A stretch of 64,000 bases of DNA, from the NCBI GenBank assembly GCA_038380435.1, contig JAWZYU010000020.1, positions 40,022,307 through 40,086,306 on the forward strand, written 5' to 3'. Source of the stretch: Ryuthela nishihirai. Lineage: Eukaryota > Arthropoda > Arachnida > Araneae > Heptathelidae. A model generated the notes under the pieces. The model was not told where the DNA came from. It did no database searches and saw only the letters and a list, made by a program, of their open reading frames with translations. Numbering within the stretch: position 1 is the first letter of the stretch; every line of letters starts with the position of its first letter. Positions 31,699-41,961 of this stretch are shown here, piece by piece. Position numbers and translations under genes: made by a program.

Positions 31699-32671
31699 CT
31701 AGTTTCAATCTGTACTTTTCATTAGCTGCTTTACAATTTACGCATTTTAATTCTTTTTCTTTACACTCCCAGTGTTTGTGGTCTTTTTGACCACATTTTC
31801 CACAAGTCTGCTCCTCCGTACATCTGGTCTGAAAATGACCATATTTATTACATTTAAAGCATCTTACGACCTTTAAATATTCTTTGACATTAAGTCGAGA
31901 CCAGCCTACATTTACCTTTTTCTCTTTCATGAATACTTTAAAGTTTTCTGGATCTACTTGCACTACCCAGTGCTTTTTGCCATTTTTTCCTTTTATCGAA
32001 AATTTAACCTCCATCGAGGCTTCATTAAAAGCAACGTTTTGTGCTTTTATTCTATCCACTAGAGCCTCTTGCTCTATGTCACCATCCACATCATAAATTA
32101 TTATTTGTGGCAGTTTCATCTTTGGCTCCCTTGCGGAGCACTTATCTTTTAAAGCTGTATTCCTTTGTATTTCATTCTTCAAAATTTTTTTATCAAATTC
32201 ATCTGTGCATTCTATTAGCACACCTCCTTTTCCAATCTTTTTTACATTCTTAATTCCAATCTTTAACTTTGTTGGATCAAAGTTTTTCAAGAGATCCTTT
32301 TTGAGTTCATCTGAACTCTGTTCCTCATCTTGAGGATATATCAGCATTATATGCTGTTGGTCTCTTTTCTTTGGTCTTGGAGTTACAGATCTTTTAGCTA
32401 CTTCTGCATAGCTCTTTGCACCTGGTGCCTTACTTTTGACACCCTTTTCAGTTAACCTTCCCTCGAGGTTACTGATTTTAAGTTCTTGTTCGTGGACTAC
32501 GTCTTGTAGCCTTGTGAACAAATTTCTAAGTTCAGCTCCTTGCTGCTTAGTAATTTTACTTGCACTGCTGTTTAATATAGAGTCTAGTTCGTTGAACAGC
32601 TCTGTTGTCTTTATGCTGGCGCTCTGCACTTGAGAGGCCTTTGCATTCTCCTCGCTCACTTCATCAGCCAT
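31616..32671 (-). CDS. LINE ORF1: Gag-like RNA-binding protein
   Basis: Intact 351-residue ORF1 protein, which would coat the element RNA. The N-terminal ~80 residues are charged and probably helical (LFNELDSILN to HEQELKISNLEGRL). A basic middle region follows (AEVAKRSVTPRPKKR). The C-terminal part carries three Gag-type zinc knuckles: CFKCNKYGHFQTRC, CGKCGQKDHKHWEC, and an extended third one starting CVNC. This layout is usual for R1/I/Jockey-group ORF1. Translation starts at the first ATG of the transcript side, one nucleotide after a 10-bp hairpin. It ends in TGA within the start of ORF2 (83-nt overlap). Confidence 0.93.
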   Translation of the reverse strand: MADEVSEENAKASQVQSASIKTTELFNELDSILNSSASKITKQQGAELRNLFTRLQDVVHEQELKISNLEGRLTEKGVKSKAPGAKSYAEVAKRSVTPRPKKRDQQHIMLIYPQDEEQSSDELKKDLLKNFDPTKLKIGIKNVKKIGKGGVLIECTDEFDKKILKNEIQRNTALKDKCSAREPKMKLPQIIIYDVDGDIEQEALVDRIKAQNVAFNEASMEVKFSIKGKNGKKHWVVQVDPENFKVFMKEKKVNVGWSRLNVKEYLKVVRCFKCNKYGHFQTRCTEEQTCGKCGQKDHKHWECKEKELKCVNCKAANEKYRLKLDVQHSSLDMDCSCYRRELELLVKRIRY

Positions 32672-32672
32672 T

Positions 32673-32706
32673 ACTGCCTGGTACCCTGGGGTTCACACCA
32701 GGCAGT
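32673..32706 (-). other. hairpin just upstream of ORF1 start
   Basis: ACTGCCTGGT (32673-32682) and its perfect complement ACCAGGCAGT (32697-32706), loop 14 nt. Its base is one nucleotide from the ATG at 32669-32671, so it would sit where an initiating ribosome assembles. Confidence 0.85.
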
Positions 32707-32921
32707 TAAATCTTACTACACGGAGAGAGTGTTAGACCCTCCTCCAAGGAGGGAGCCCCTAGACGACGTCAACGTCCTCTCTCCTAGAATTGGTTTTGAA
32801 ATTTTTCCTAACAACAAAATATGGCCTATAGCCTTGCACTTTATATATATAACACTTATAAACGCAGTAGCTCACAAAAACTTAATCAAAACCAATTCCC
32901 CCTAGGGGGTAGGTAACGTAA

Positions 32922-33214
32922 AGCTAAAACTCTTTAATTCTTTTAAATATGAGCTTAGAAGACCATTTTAAGTCTGCTTAATACTTTATAATCTTTGAGC
33001 TGGATTGCAATAAGCCCAAAAAAGAAGGAATTTAAACGTCGCGAGAGTGGGCCCTCCGCAAAGAAATAATTTCTCTCCTCTATAGCTGCTTTGCCCTGCC
33101 AATCTAAAGCGCGGATAACACGATAAAGCATCACGCATACATCCAACTCTTAGCAGAGCACAAGGATCAAAGATGGTTGAGGAAAAGGAGCAACGAAAGT
33201 TAGGAGAGAGAGAG
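32922..33214. other. right flank of LINE
   Basis: Continues the pre-insertion sequence after the TSD. It becomes purine-rich (GAGAGAGAGAG at about 33204-33214) just before a TATA box. Confidence 0.4.
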
Positions 33215-33260
33215 TATAAAAGTCTTAGTCATCGGTCTTGACGAGCTTCTAATCTCCACG
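33204..33260 (+). promoter_or_regulatory. possible GAGA + TATA promoter
   Basis: GAGAGAGAGAG is followed directly by TATAAAAG at 33215-33222, an arrangement common in arthropod core promoters. No clear initiator (TCAGT) lies 25-33 bp downstream. The following 500 bp has several short open frames and many upstream ATGs but no recognisable exon. Confidence 0.35.
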
Positions 33261-34693
33261 AATTCAGACAGTCATCATAAAGTACCACTCGTCCCTCAGC
33301 CAGTGGTGTCCGAGTCTTTAGAAGAGGAAGAGAAAAAAAGAGAAGGATCGAATATTTCTGGGAGAACCTTCTTCTTCTTCTTTTCGCCCCTCCTCCTCTT
33401 CCACTTCGTTCTTTACGTCCAGATTAGAGAAGCGAAAGGTGGATTGCGCGATAGCGGGATCTACTCTCTCCAAGGAAGAGATGCTTCTCTCCTCCCTGAC
33501 TCAGAGTGTGTAGAAGAGCAGGAGAGAGACACTAAGAAAGAGAAGGAGAGCCAAGCCAGTAGTCCCAAGATTAGAGTCCTTAAATAGACGTGTGCTGTGT
33601 GGTGCGGAAGAAGATGCTCTCGAAACGCGCCGACGGAGATTATGTCGTGCAGGCTCTGCGCGATCGAGATAACCATTTTAACAATTCCGCCATTTGAGCC
33701 CCCGAAGGAGGAGGAGATGCTAAGAAAAGGAAGAGAAGAGTTTCGACGATGGTCAAGAAGAGCAGAGGAAGTGAGGCTTACTCGGAACAAGAGCTCGAGG
33801 TGTTGCCAATAGCTGAAGGATTACTGCTCTGTGGGGCCTCTCATTTGGGATATGGCCACCGACCGATTCATTCTCTCTTTCTTCCCTATTTCCTTCCTTT
33901 GAGGGAATCTCAATTCCCATTTCATTCGTACTTTCTTATAATCTGTTCCTCTTTTGTCGTTCTCTCTCTGTCCTCAACTTTCCTAAATTAGGGAATCTGA
34001 ATTTTTCTCTCTTCATCGCATTTGTTTGCTGGTTTAAATCTTACGATATTGCACTGTCATTGCATAGCTTTTAGTGAAATTGAAGTCTTTAATTAATTTG
34101 TTATTTCGGGTGTTTATAGTTTATTGTATTAATTGATGATAACTGGATAATATATCTATATAATTTTTTATGCTGACACCCAATGTTAAGACAGAAAAGA
34201 TAGTCCTGTTTTTTTCACATGTGTATTTGATTGTATTTATAATCCTACATAATAATTAAAAAACACATAATCATCTAGGACAATGTTTTTTACAACATTT
34301 TCCAAAAAGGAAAGCTTAATGAATAACGAAACATTAATCGAAACATCAAAAAATCGATATATTTTGCTATTTTATAAAAAGAAAACTGATTAATGCTCTC
34401 AATTATTAAATTTCCAATATCGTGAGATATATGGGGAGTTTAACTGAAAAGTGGATAAGTCGGAAATGAAGCGTAAATCATTTATTTGATCTGTTAAAAT
34501 TCGCCATGCTTATTGAAACATTTGTCCCAATATTTAATTAGCAATGTGATATCATCTTTCGATAGAGTTACTTTGGATATTGCATGAGATATTGCATGAG
34601 TGATTGCACCACTTCGTCCGACTCCCCCATTTCTCTTCATGGCTTTTTCTAGAGGTCCAGAAATGTGAATTCCAGTAGAGGAGATGCCCGACG
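33261..34693. other. purine/pyrimidine-rich, then AT-rich
   Basis: From 33300 to 33800 the strand alternates between GA-rich and CT-rich tracts. A frame at 33749 (MVKKSRGSEAYSEQELEV, good Kozak context) ends in low-complexity hydrophobic sequence at 33991 and lacks a consensus donor. The remainder to 34693 is AT-rich and unrecognised. Confidence 0.35.
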
Positions 34694-34705
34694 ACTACAG
34701 GAAGA

Positions 34706-35089
34706 GTTGGGTTGTTTTACCTCTGAGCGGCACTTTTTTGCACACCATGGGCTAAATGGCCAGGTCACATGGACCCCGAAGGCTCAGAGAAGTTTGGGGG
34801 AGGGGACCCACTGGAACAGCTGTTGGGAGACAGATGGTAGCCTCCCGTCAAGGCCATCCAGTGTGTTCTTTAACGTGCACAGGGTATGGCTCTCCCGCAC
34901 ACGGGGCCACAGCTTAACGTCCCATCCGACGGACGGCGGCTTTTCCAAGCCCATCGGTGTCCCCTACTGACCGTGGGCAGGGCGGAGAATTTTGCGGAGA
35001 TAAATCTCAACGCTGACCCAGCTGGGTCTCGAACCTGGGAACAACAGATTACGAGCCTGGCGCGCTACCGACTGAGCCACCCCCGCCCC
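34706..35089 (-). mobile_element. full-length SINE A, 12-bp perfect TSD
   Basis: 384 bp, tail left and head right, flanked by ACTACAGGAAGA at 34694-34705 and 35090-35101. It is close to the consensus of the family in this window, so it is recent. Confidence 0.96.
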
Positions 35090-35101
35090 ACTACAGGAAG
35101 A

Positions 35102-35449
35102 ACGTTCCATTAATTCCCAACCATACCAGTTCAAGGTAGCATTTAAAATTATTCTTACTAAAGCACAGGACTGTATCTAGTGGTGGGGCTAAAAGGGGGA
35201 CATGATGCTCCTCTCCTCCCCCAATGAAGATAACCGGAACGGAGGAGAGAATATTCCTTAAATATATATTACTCTTATTTTTTCAAGAAATTTATTAAAC
35301 ACCACTAAGACAGAGAAAAAACGCTTATACCGTAACTATGTTCAGTCTCATTCTGATTCAATCTGCACTCCCACCACCATCACCCCATTTTAATTCTGAT
35401 CAATTGTCCCCTCCTCTTTTTATTTTTTTCTTGGGCTTCTACATGCTTG
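35102..35449. other. nothing recognised
   Basis: AT-rich with a C/A-rich part near 35370. No feature was recognised. Confidence 0.4.
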
Positions 35450-35823
35450 GGAAGTATGGCAGCAGACTTTGTCATGCAACAAAACATACAATCGTTTTAC
35501 TCAAAAATCTCCCGCGCGTTTCGACTTTATTGTTTGCCTCCAAATGCCCAAGGCTTCGTAATATCGTTGCGAACTGATGGTGTCATCACGGTGCAGAAAC
35601 TCAATCAACTTTGGACTCTGACAGTCATATGAAACGTCATCATCGCCGCACATTGTTAAACTCTGGATGCTTCCATGCGGGTTTGTCTGCAATCCACTCA
35701 ACGTTTATCACGTTCAAGCTACTTGCTACAGACTCTAGTGTTGAAGAGTTCCTTCTATGTATAAGCCTTTACCTGTATGAAGGCACAGAAATCACTCTGG
35801 TCATTACCCAGATATTGCGAAAC
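35450..35823 (+). repeat. relative of 19917-21012, one 93-bp unit
   Basis: Similar to the reverse strand of 19917-21012. It shares TCATGCAACAAAACAT, TTCGACTTTATTG, CCAAATGCCCAAGGCTTCG, GGTGTCATCACGGTGCAGAA, TGCTTCCATGCGGG and then a single copy of the unit (CACGTTCAAGC through TGTATGAAGGCACAGAA) before CATTACCCAGATATTG. It represents the unexpanded state of the array at 20 kb. Confidence 0.82.
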
Positions 35824-35920
35824 GACCCCTTGTATATTAGTTATTGTTAACGTATTTTGTAATTTTCTCAAACGTTAGTGAATTTAGTATTTTTTGGGTA
35901 TAAACATTAAATATTTCATG

Positions 35921-36161
35921 CTTGGAAAGGCAGTCGTCCGTCGGATGGGACGTTAAGCCGTGGTTCCGTGTGTGGCAGAGCCATACCCTGTGCACGTTAA
36001 AGAACATGCTGGATGGCCTTGACGGGAGGCTACCATCTGTCTCCCAACAGCTGTTCCAGTGGGTCCCCTCCCTTAACCTTCTCTGAGCCTTCGAGGTCCA
36101 TGTGACCTGGCCATTTAGCCCATGGTGTGCAAAAAAGTGCCGCTCAGAGGTAACCCAACCC
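35921..36161 (+). mobile_element. 5'-truncated SINE A
   Basis: Starts inside the core (CTTGGAAAGGCAGTCGTCC) and runs to the tail GGTAACCCAACCC. No TSD was identified. Confidence 0.88.
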
Positions 36162-36367
36162 GACAAATTCCCAGAAAAACTATTAAAAAATACTAACTTA
36201 AGATTCCTAAACATTTGTAGCTGTTGCTTTTTTCTTAAAGTTTTATTATTATTTAATTTAATTTTTCTCGCCTGTAAAATTTAAAATGGCTGTACCAAAT
36301 TCCTTTTGTCAACTATTAGACAGTTCCCCTTAACTCCTTGGTCTCCTCTTCCCAAAACCTCTGGTGA

Positions 36368-36572
36368 CGGGGGTGGCTCAGTCGGTAGCGCGCCAGGCTC
36401 GTAATCTGCAGTTCCCAGGTTCGGCTCAGCTGGGCCAGCGTTGAGATTTATCTCCGCAAAACTCCTCACCCTGCCCACGGTCAGTAGGGAACACCGATGA
36501 GCTTGGAAAGGCCGCCTTCCGTCGGATGGGATGTTAAGCCATGAACTGTGTGCAGGAGAGCCATACTCTATG
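36368..36572 (+). mobile_element. SINE A, 3' part missing
   Basis: tRNA-like head and core, ending at GAGAGCCATACTCTATG. A deletion in box B (GGTTCGGCTCAGC) would impair polymerase III use. Confidence 0.87.
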
Positions 36573-36889
36573 TTCGTCACTAGAGGTAAATTGAAGTTAT
36601 CATTCAAATCTCTCTAGATCTAGAATTTGAAAAAAAAAAGATCTCTAGAATTTTGAAAAATATTTACTTGACATTTAAAGAGTTATTGAAGCTGCAATAT
36701 TAATAGCAGACACAACTGTTACACCCTCCCTGAGCATATTTCCCCCGAATTGAAAAAAAAAGTCACACAAACTAAAAATATTACATTTATATTAGTAAAC
36801 GATTTCTTATAACAATTCTGTTTGATCTTTTAAAGTAAATTTTTATGATTAAGAAAACTTAAAGGTTTCAGCTTCAATGTTATATGTAA
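36573..36889. other. AT-rich spacer
   Basis: AT-rich with poly(A)-like runs; nothing recognised. Confidence 0.4.
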
Positions 36890-37559
36890 TATATTTTTTT
36901 CATTTCCCTCGCTTTGCCTTCCACAGACTGTAAAAATATTTGATTCTTTTCATTTCCCTTGGTTTGCCTTCCACAGACTGTAGAAAAATAGATTCTTTTC
37001 ATTTCCCTCTTTTTGCCTTACACAGACTCTAGTAAACCAGATTATTTTCACCTCTCTCCTTGCAACTTACACAGACTGAAAAGGAAAAATTCTTGTCGTT
37101 TCCTTCCTTATGCCTACAGACTAGAAAAGCAAGATCCTTTTCATTTACCTACTTTTCCCTTACACAGACTATAGTAAAATGAGTTACCTTTCATTTCCCT
37201 CCGTGTGCTTTACGCTGACTAAAAAAGCAAAATTCTTCTTATTACCCTCCTTGTAACTTACACAGACTGTAGGAAAACAAAATTTTCTTCATTCACCTAC
37301 TTTTTTCCCAGACTGCAGAATAACCAGATTCTTTCCATTCTCCTCCTTGTGCCTTATATAGGCTGTAGGAAAACAAAATTCTTTTCATTTACCCACTTTT
37401 TGCCTTAAACAGACTATAGAAGAGTGAGCCAGATTCTTTTCCTTTCCTTCATTTGTGCCTTACACATGTTGTAGAAAAGTGAGTCAGATTCTTTTCTTTC
37501 CTCTCATTTTGTCTTACGCGGGTTGCAGAAAAGTGAACCAGCTTCTTTTCCTTTTCCTC

Positions 37560-38400
37560 CTTTGTGCCTTACGCAGGTTGTAGAAAAGTGAGCCAGATTC
37601 TTTTCCTTTCCCTACTTGTGCCTTACGCAGGTTGTAGAAAAGTGGGTCAGGTTCTTCTCCTTTCGCTCCTTGTGCTTTACACGGGTTGTAGAAAAGTAAG
37701 CCAGATTCTTTTCCTTTTCCTTCTTTGTGCCTTACGCAGGTTGTAGAAAAGTGAGCCAGATTCTTTTCCTTTCCCTCCTTGTGCCTTACGCAGGTTGTAG
37801 AAAAGTGGGTCAGGTTCTTCTCCTTTCGCTCCTTGTACTTTACACGGGTTGTAGAAAAGTAAGCCAGATTCTTTTCCTTTTCCTCCTTTGTGCCTTACAC
37901 AGGTTGTAGAAAAGTGAGCCAGATTCTTTTCCTTTCCCTCCTTGTGCCTTACGCAGGTTGTAGAGAAGTGGGTCAGGTTCTTCTCCTTTCGCTCCTTGTG
38001 CTTTACATGGGTTGTAGAAAAGTAAGCCAGATTCTTTTCCTTTTCCTCCTTTGTGCCTTACGCAGGTTGTAGAAAAGTGAGCCAGATTCTTTTCCTATCC
38101 CTCCTTGTGCCTTATGCAGGTTGTAGAAAAGTGGGTCAGGTTCTTCTCCTTTCGCTCCTTGTGCTTTACACGGGTTGTAGAAAAGTAAACCAGATACTTT
38201 TCCTTTTCCTCCTTTGTGCCTTACGCGGGTTGTAGAAAAGTGAGCCAGATTCTTTTCCTTTCCCTCCTTGTGCCTTACGCAGGTTGTAGAAAAGTGGGTC
38301 AGGTTCTTCTCCTTTCGCTCCTTGTGCTTTACACGGGTTGTAGAAAAGTAAGCCAGATTCTTTTCCTTTTCCTCCTTTGTGCCTCACACAGGTTGTAGAA
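37560..38400 (+). repeat. 163-bp higher-order repeat in the satellite
   Basis: Three monomer variants (ending AGTGAGCC, AGTGGGTCAGG and AGTAAGCC/AACC) alternate in fixed order with a 163-bp period for about five cycles. Single trimers of the same type recur near 39151 and 39747. Confidence 0.92.
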
Positions 38401-40000
38401 AAGTGAACCAGATTCTTTTTCCTTTCCCTCCTTGTGCCTCACACAGGTTGCAGAAAAGTGAACCAGATTCTTTTTTCTCTCCCTCCTTGTGCCTCACACA
38501 GGTTGTAGAAAAGTGAACCCGATTCTTTTCCTTTCCCTCCTTGTGCCTCACACAGATTATAGAAAAGTGAACCCGATTCTTTTTCCTTTCCCTCCTTGTG
38601 CCTCACACAGGTTGTAGAAAAGTGAACCAGATTCTTTTCCTTTTCCTCCTTTGTGCCTCACATAAGTTGTAGAAAAGTGAACCAGATTCTTTTTCCTTTC
38701 CCTCCTTGTGCCTCACACAGGTTGTAGAAAAGGGAACCAGATTCTTTTTCCTTTCCCTCCTTGTGTTTCACACAGATTGTAGAAAAGTGAACCAGATTCT
38801 TTTTCCTTTCCCTCCTTGTGCCTCACACAGGTTGTAGAAAAGTGAACCCGATTCTTTTTCCTTTCCCTACTTGTGCCTCACACAGGTTGTAGAAAAGTGA
38901 ACCAGCATCTTTTCCTTTCCCTCCTTGTGCCTTACGCAGGTTGTAGAAAAGTGAACCAGATTCTTTTTCCTTTCCCTCCTTGTGCCTCACACAGATTGTA
39001 GAAAAGTGAACCAGATTCTTTTTCCTTTCCCTCCTTGTGCCTCACACAGGTTGTAGAAAAGTGAACCCGATTCTTTTTCCTTTCCCTCCTTGTGCCTCAC
39101 ACAGGTTGTAGAAAAGTGAACCCGATTCTTTTCCTTTTCCTCCTTTGTGCCTTACGCGGGTTGTAGAAAAGTGAGCCAGATTCTTTTCCTTTCCCTCCTT
39201 GTGCCTTACGCAGGTTGTAGAAAGTTAGCAGGTTCTTCTCCTTTCGCTCCTTGTGCTTTACACGGGTTGTAGAAAAGTAAGCCAGATTCTTTTCCTTTTC
39301 CTCCTTTGTGCCTCACACAGGTTGTAGAAAAGTGAACCAGATTCTTTTTCCTTTCCCTCCTTGTGCCTCACACAGGTTGCAGAAAAGTGAACCAGATTCT
39401 TTTTTCTCTCCCTCCTTGTGCCTCACACAGGTTGTAGAAAAGTGAACCCGATTCTTTTCCTTTCCCTCTTTGTGCCTCACACAGGTTATAGAAAAGTGAA
39501 CCCGATTCTTTTTCCTTTCCCTCCTTGTGCCTCACACAGGTTGTAGAAAAGTGAACCAGATTCTTTTCCTTTTCCTCCTTTGTGCCTCACATAAGTTGTA
39601 GAAAAGTGAACCAGATTCTTTTTCCTTTCCCTCCTTGTGCCTCACACAGGTTGTAGAAAAGTGAACCCGATTCTTTTTCCTTTCCCTACTTGTGCCTCAC
39701 ACAGGTTGTAGAAAAGTGAACCAGCTTCTTTTCCTTTTCCTCCTTTGTGCCTTACGCAGGTTGTAGAAAACTGAGCCAGATTCTTTTCCTTTCCCTGCTT
39801 GTGCCTTACGCAGGTTGTAGAAAAGTGGGTCAGGTTCTTCTCCTTTCGCTCCTTGTGCTTTACACGGGTTGTAGAAAAGTAAGCCAGATTCTTTTCCTTT
39901 TCCTTCTTTGTGCCTTACGCAGGTTGTAGAAAAGTGAACCAGATTCTTTTTCCTTTCCCTCCTTGTGCTTTACACAGGTTGCAGAAAAGTGAACCAGATT
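38220..40000 (+). repeat. ~931-bp segmental duplication in the satellite
   Basis: The block beginning CTTACGCGGGTTGTAG at 38220 recurs from 39151 with the same order of monomer variants, including the rare TTTTTTCTCTCCCTCC variant and the CATAAGTTG variant. This implies duplication of about 17 monomers at once. Confidence 0.8.
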
Positions 40001-41635
40001 ATTTTTCCTTTCCCTCCTTGTGCCTCACACAGGTTGCAGAAAAGTGAACCAGATTCTTTTTCCTTTCCCTCCTTGTGCCTCACACAGATTGTAGAAAAGT
40101 GAACCCGATTCTTTTTCCTTTCCCTCCTTGTGCCTCACACAGGTTGTAGAAAAGTGAACCAGATTCTTTTTCCTTTCCCTCTTTGTGCCTCACACAGGTT
40201 GTAGAAAAGTGAACCAGATTCTTTTTTCTCTCCCTCCTTGTGCCTCACACAGGTTGTAGAAAAGTGAACCCGATTCTTTTTCCTTTCCCTCCTTGTGCCT
40301 CACACAGGTTGTAGAAAAGTGAACCCGATTCTTTTTCCTTTCCCTACTTGTGCCTCACACAGGTTGTAGAAAAGTGAACCAGATTCTTTTTCCTCTTCTT
40401 CCTTGTGCCTCACACAGGTTGTAGAAAAGTGAACCCGATTCCTTTTCCTTTCCCTCCTTGTGCCTCACACAGGTTGTAGAAAAGTGAACCCGATTCTTTT
40501 TCCTTTCCCTCCTTGTGCCTCACACAGGTTGTAGAAAAGTGAACCAGATTCTTTTTCCTTTCCCTCATTGTGCCTCACACAGATTGTAGAAGAGTGAACC
40601 CGATTCTTTTTCCTTTCCCTCCTTGTGCCTCACACAGGTTGTAGAAAGGTGAACCAGATTCTTTTTCCTTTCCCTCTTTGTGCCTCACACAGATTGTAGA
40701 AAAGTGAACCCGATTCTTTTTCCTTTCCCTCCTTGGGCCTCACACAGGTTGTAGAAAAGTGAACCAGATTCTTTTTCCTTTCCCTCTTTGTGCCTCACAC
40801 AGGTTGTAGAAAAGTGAACCAGATTCTTTTTCCTTTCCCTCTTTGTGTCTCACACAGGTTGTAGAAAAGTGAACCAGATTCTTTTTCCTTTCCCTCCTTG
40901 TGCCTTACACAGGTTGTAGAAAAGTGAACCAGATTCTTTTTCCTTTCCCTCTTTGTGCCTCACACAGGTTGTAGAAAAGTGAGCCGGATTCTTTTCCTTT
41001 CCCTCCTTGTGCCTCACACAAACTAAAAAAAGAAAAATTATTTTAATTTACCTCATTGTGCCTCAAACAAACTAAAAAAAGAAAAATTATTTTAATTTAC
41101 CACATTGTGCCTTACACAGGTCTAGAAAAATAAGAATCTAAAAAAACCAGATTCTTTTCAATCCCCTCCTTATGCCTTACAAAGGCGGCTGTAAAAAAGC
41201 AAAATTCTTTTCATTTACCGACTTTTCGCCATTTTGCAGTTTATTAAGACTGTAAGAGACCTAGATTTTTTTTATGAAAAAAAAGTGAGATTATTTCCAC
41301 TTATATCCTTCTGCCTTACACAGACTATAGAAAGACAGATTCTTAACATTTCCTTCCTTGTGCCTGACACAGACAAAAAATATTGTTTTCATTTCCCTCC
41401 TTGTGCCTTACACATGCTGTAGAAACACAAAATTCTTTTCATTTATCTACTTTTGCTTTACACAGACAATAGAATAATGAGATTCTTTCTATTTCCCTCT
41501 ATTTGCCTTACGCATACGGTAGGAAAACGACATTTATTTCATTACTCTTCTTACAAAAACTGTGAAAAAAAACGAAATTCTTTACATTTCACTCCTTGTG
41601 CCTTACAAGATTGTTACTTTTATCTACTTGGGTTT

Positions 41636-41961
41636 GCTCGCAATCTGCAGTTCCCAAGTTCGAGTCCCAACTAGGCCTTCGTTGAGAATTTAATTTCCTC
41701 CGCTAATTTCCGTTCTACCTTCGGTGTGAACGAGTACACACTGGGCTTGGAAAGGCCGCCGGATGAGAACTTAAACTGCGGCCCATGTGCAGGAGATCGT
41801 ACCCTGTGCAAGTTGGATAGCCTTGACGGGAGGCTCCCACCTGTCTCCGAACAGCTCTTAGGTGCATTCCCTTTCCCAACCTCTCCGAGCCCTTCGGGTC
41901 CTTGTTACCTGGCCATTTAACCACTGTGTTCAAAAACGTGCCTCAACCCAACCCAACTATT
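41636..41961 (+). mobile_element. old SINE A copy
   Basis: Diverged copy from the box B region (CAAGTTCGAGTCCCAAC) to the tail CCTCAACCCAACCCAAC. The first part of the tRNA-like head is missing or unrecognisable. Confidence 0.82.

Larger units (their letters stand above)
27598..32908 (-). mobile_element. full-length R1/LOA-like LINE, 13-bp TSD
   Basis: A 5311-bp non-LTR retrotransposon with intact ORF1 and ORF2. The 13-bp direct repeat GTAGGTAACGTAA flanks it (27585-27597 and 32909-32921). By this TSD the 5' UTR is 237 bp (32672-32908) and the 3' UTR 420 bp (27598-28017). There is no poly(A) tail, although AATAAA occurs at 27736-27741 (minus). Structural signals: the 12-bp palindrome CCCCCTAGGGGG at the very 5' end (32898-32909); a 13-bp inverted pair in the 5' UTR (32787-32799 with 32886-32898); a 10-bp stem just before the ORF1 start; a 9-bp stem at the ORF2 stop; and GGGCGC/GCGCCC in the 3' UTR (27781-27798). 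The clade assignment rests on the RNase H domain and the QINLHHAKAAT endonuclease start. Confidence 0.9.
36890..41620 (+). repeat. 4.7-kb satellite of 54-55-bp monomers
   Basis: The monomer TTGTGCCTCACACAGGTTGT, AGAAAAGTGAACCAGATTCT, TTTTCCTTTCCCTCC repeats more than 60 times in the core (about 37440-41010). The plus strand is pyrimidine-biased. The edges, 36890-37440 and 41010-41620, carry much more diverged and length-variable monomers. This matches homogenisation by unequal exchange in the centre. Short frames inside it repeat with the array and are not genes. Confidence 0.95.

Noticed and set aside
33749..33991. 80-codon frame MVKKSRGSEAYS... as an exon
   Set aside because: Good Kozak context, but several upstream ATGs, a low-complexity hydrophobic end and no consensus donor. 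Too weak to call.
37564..39929. Repeated 60-codon frames (PYAGCRKV...)
   Set aside because: They recur with the 163-bp satellite period and reflect only the repeat sequence.
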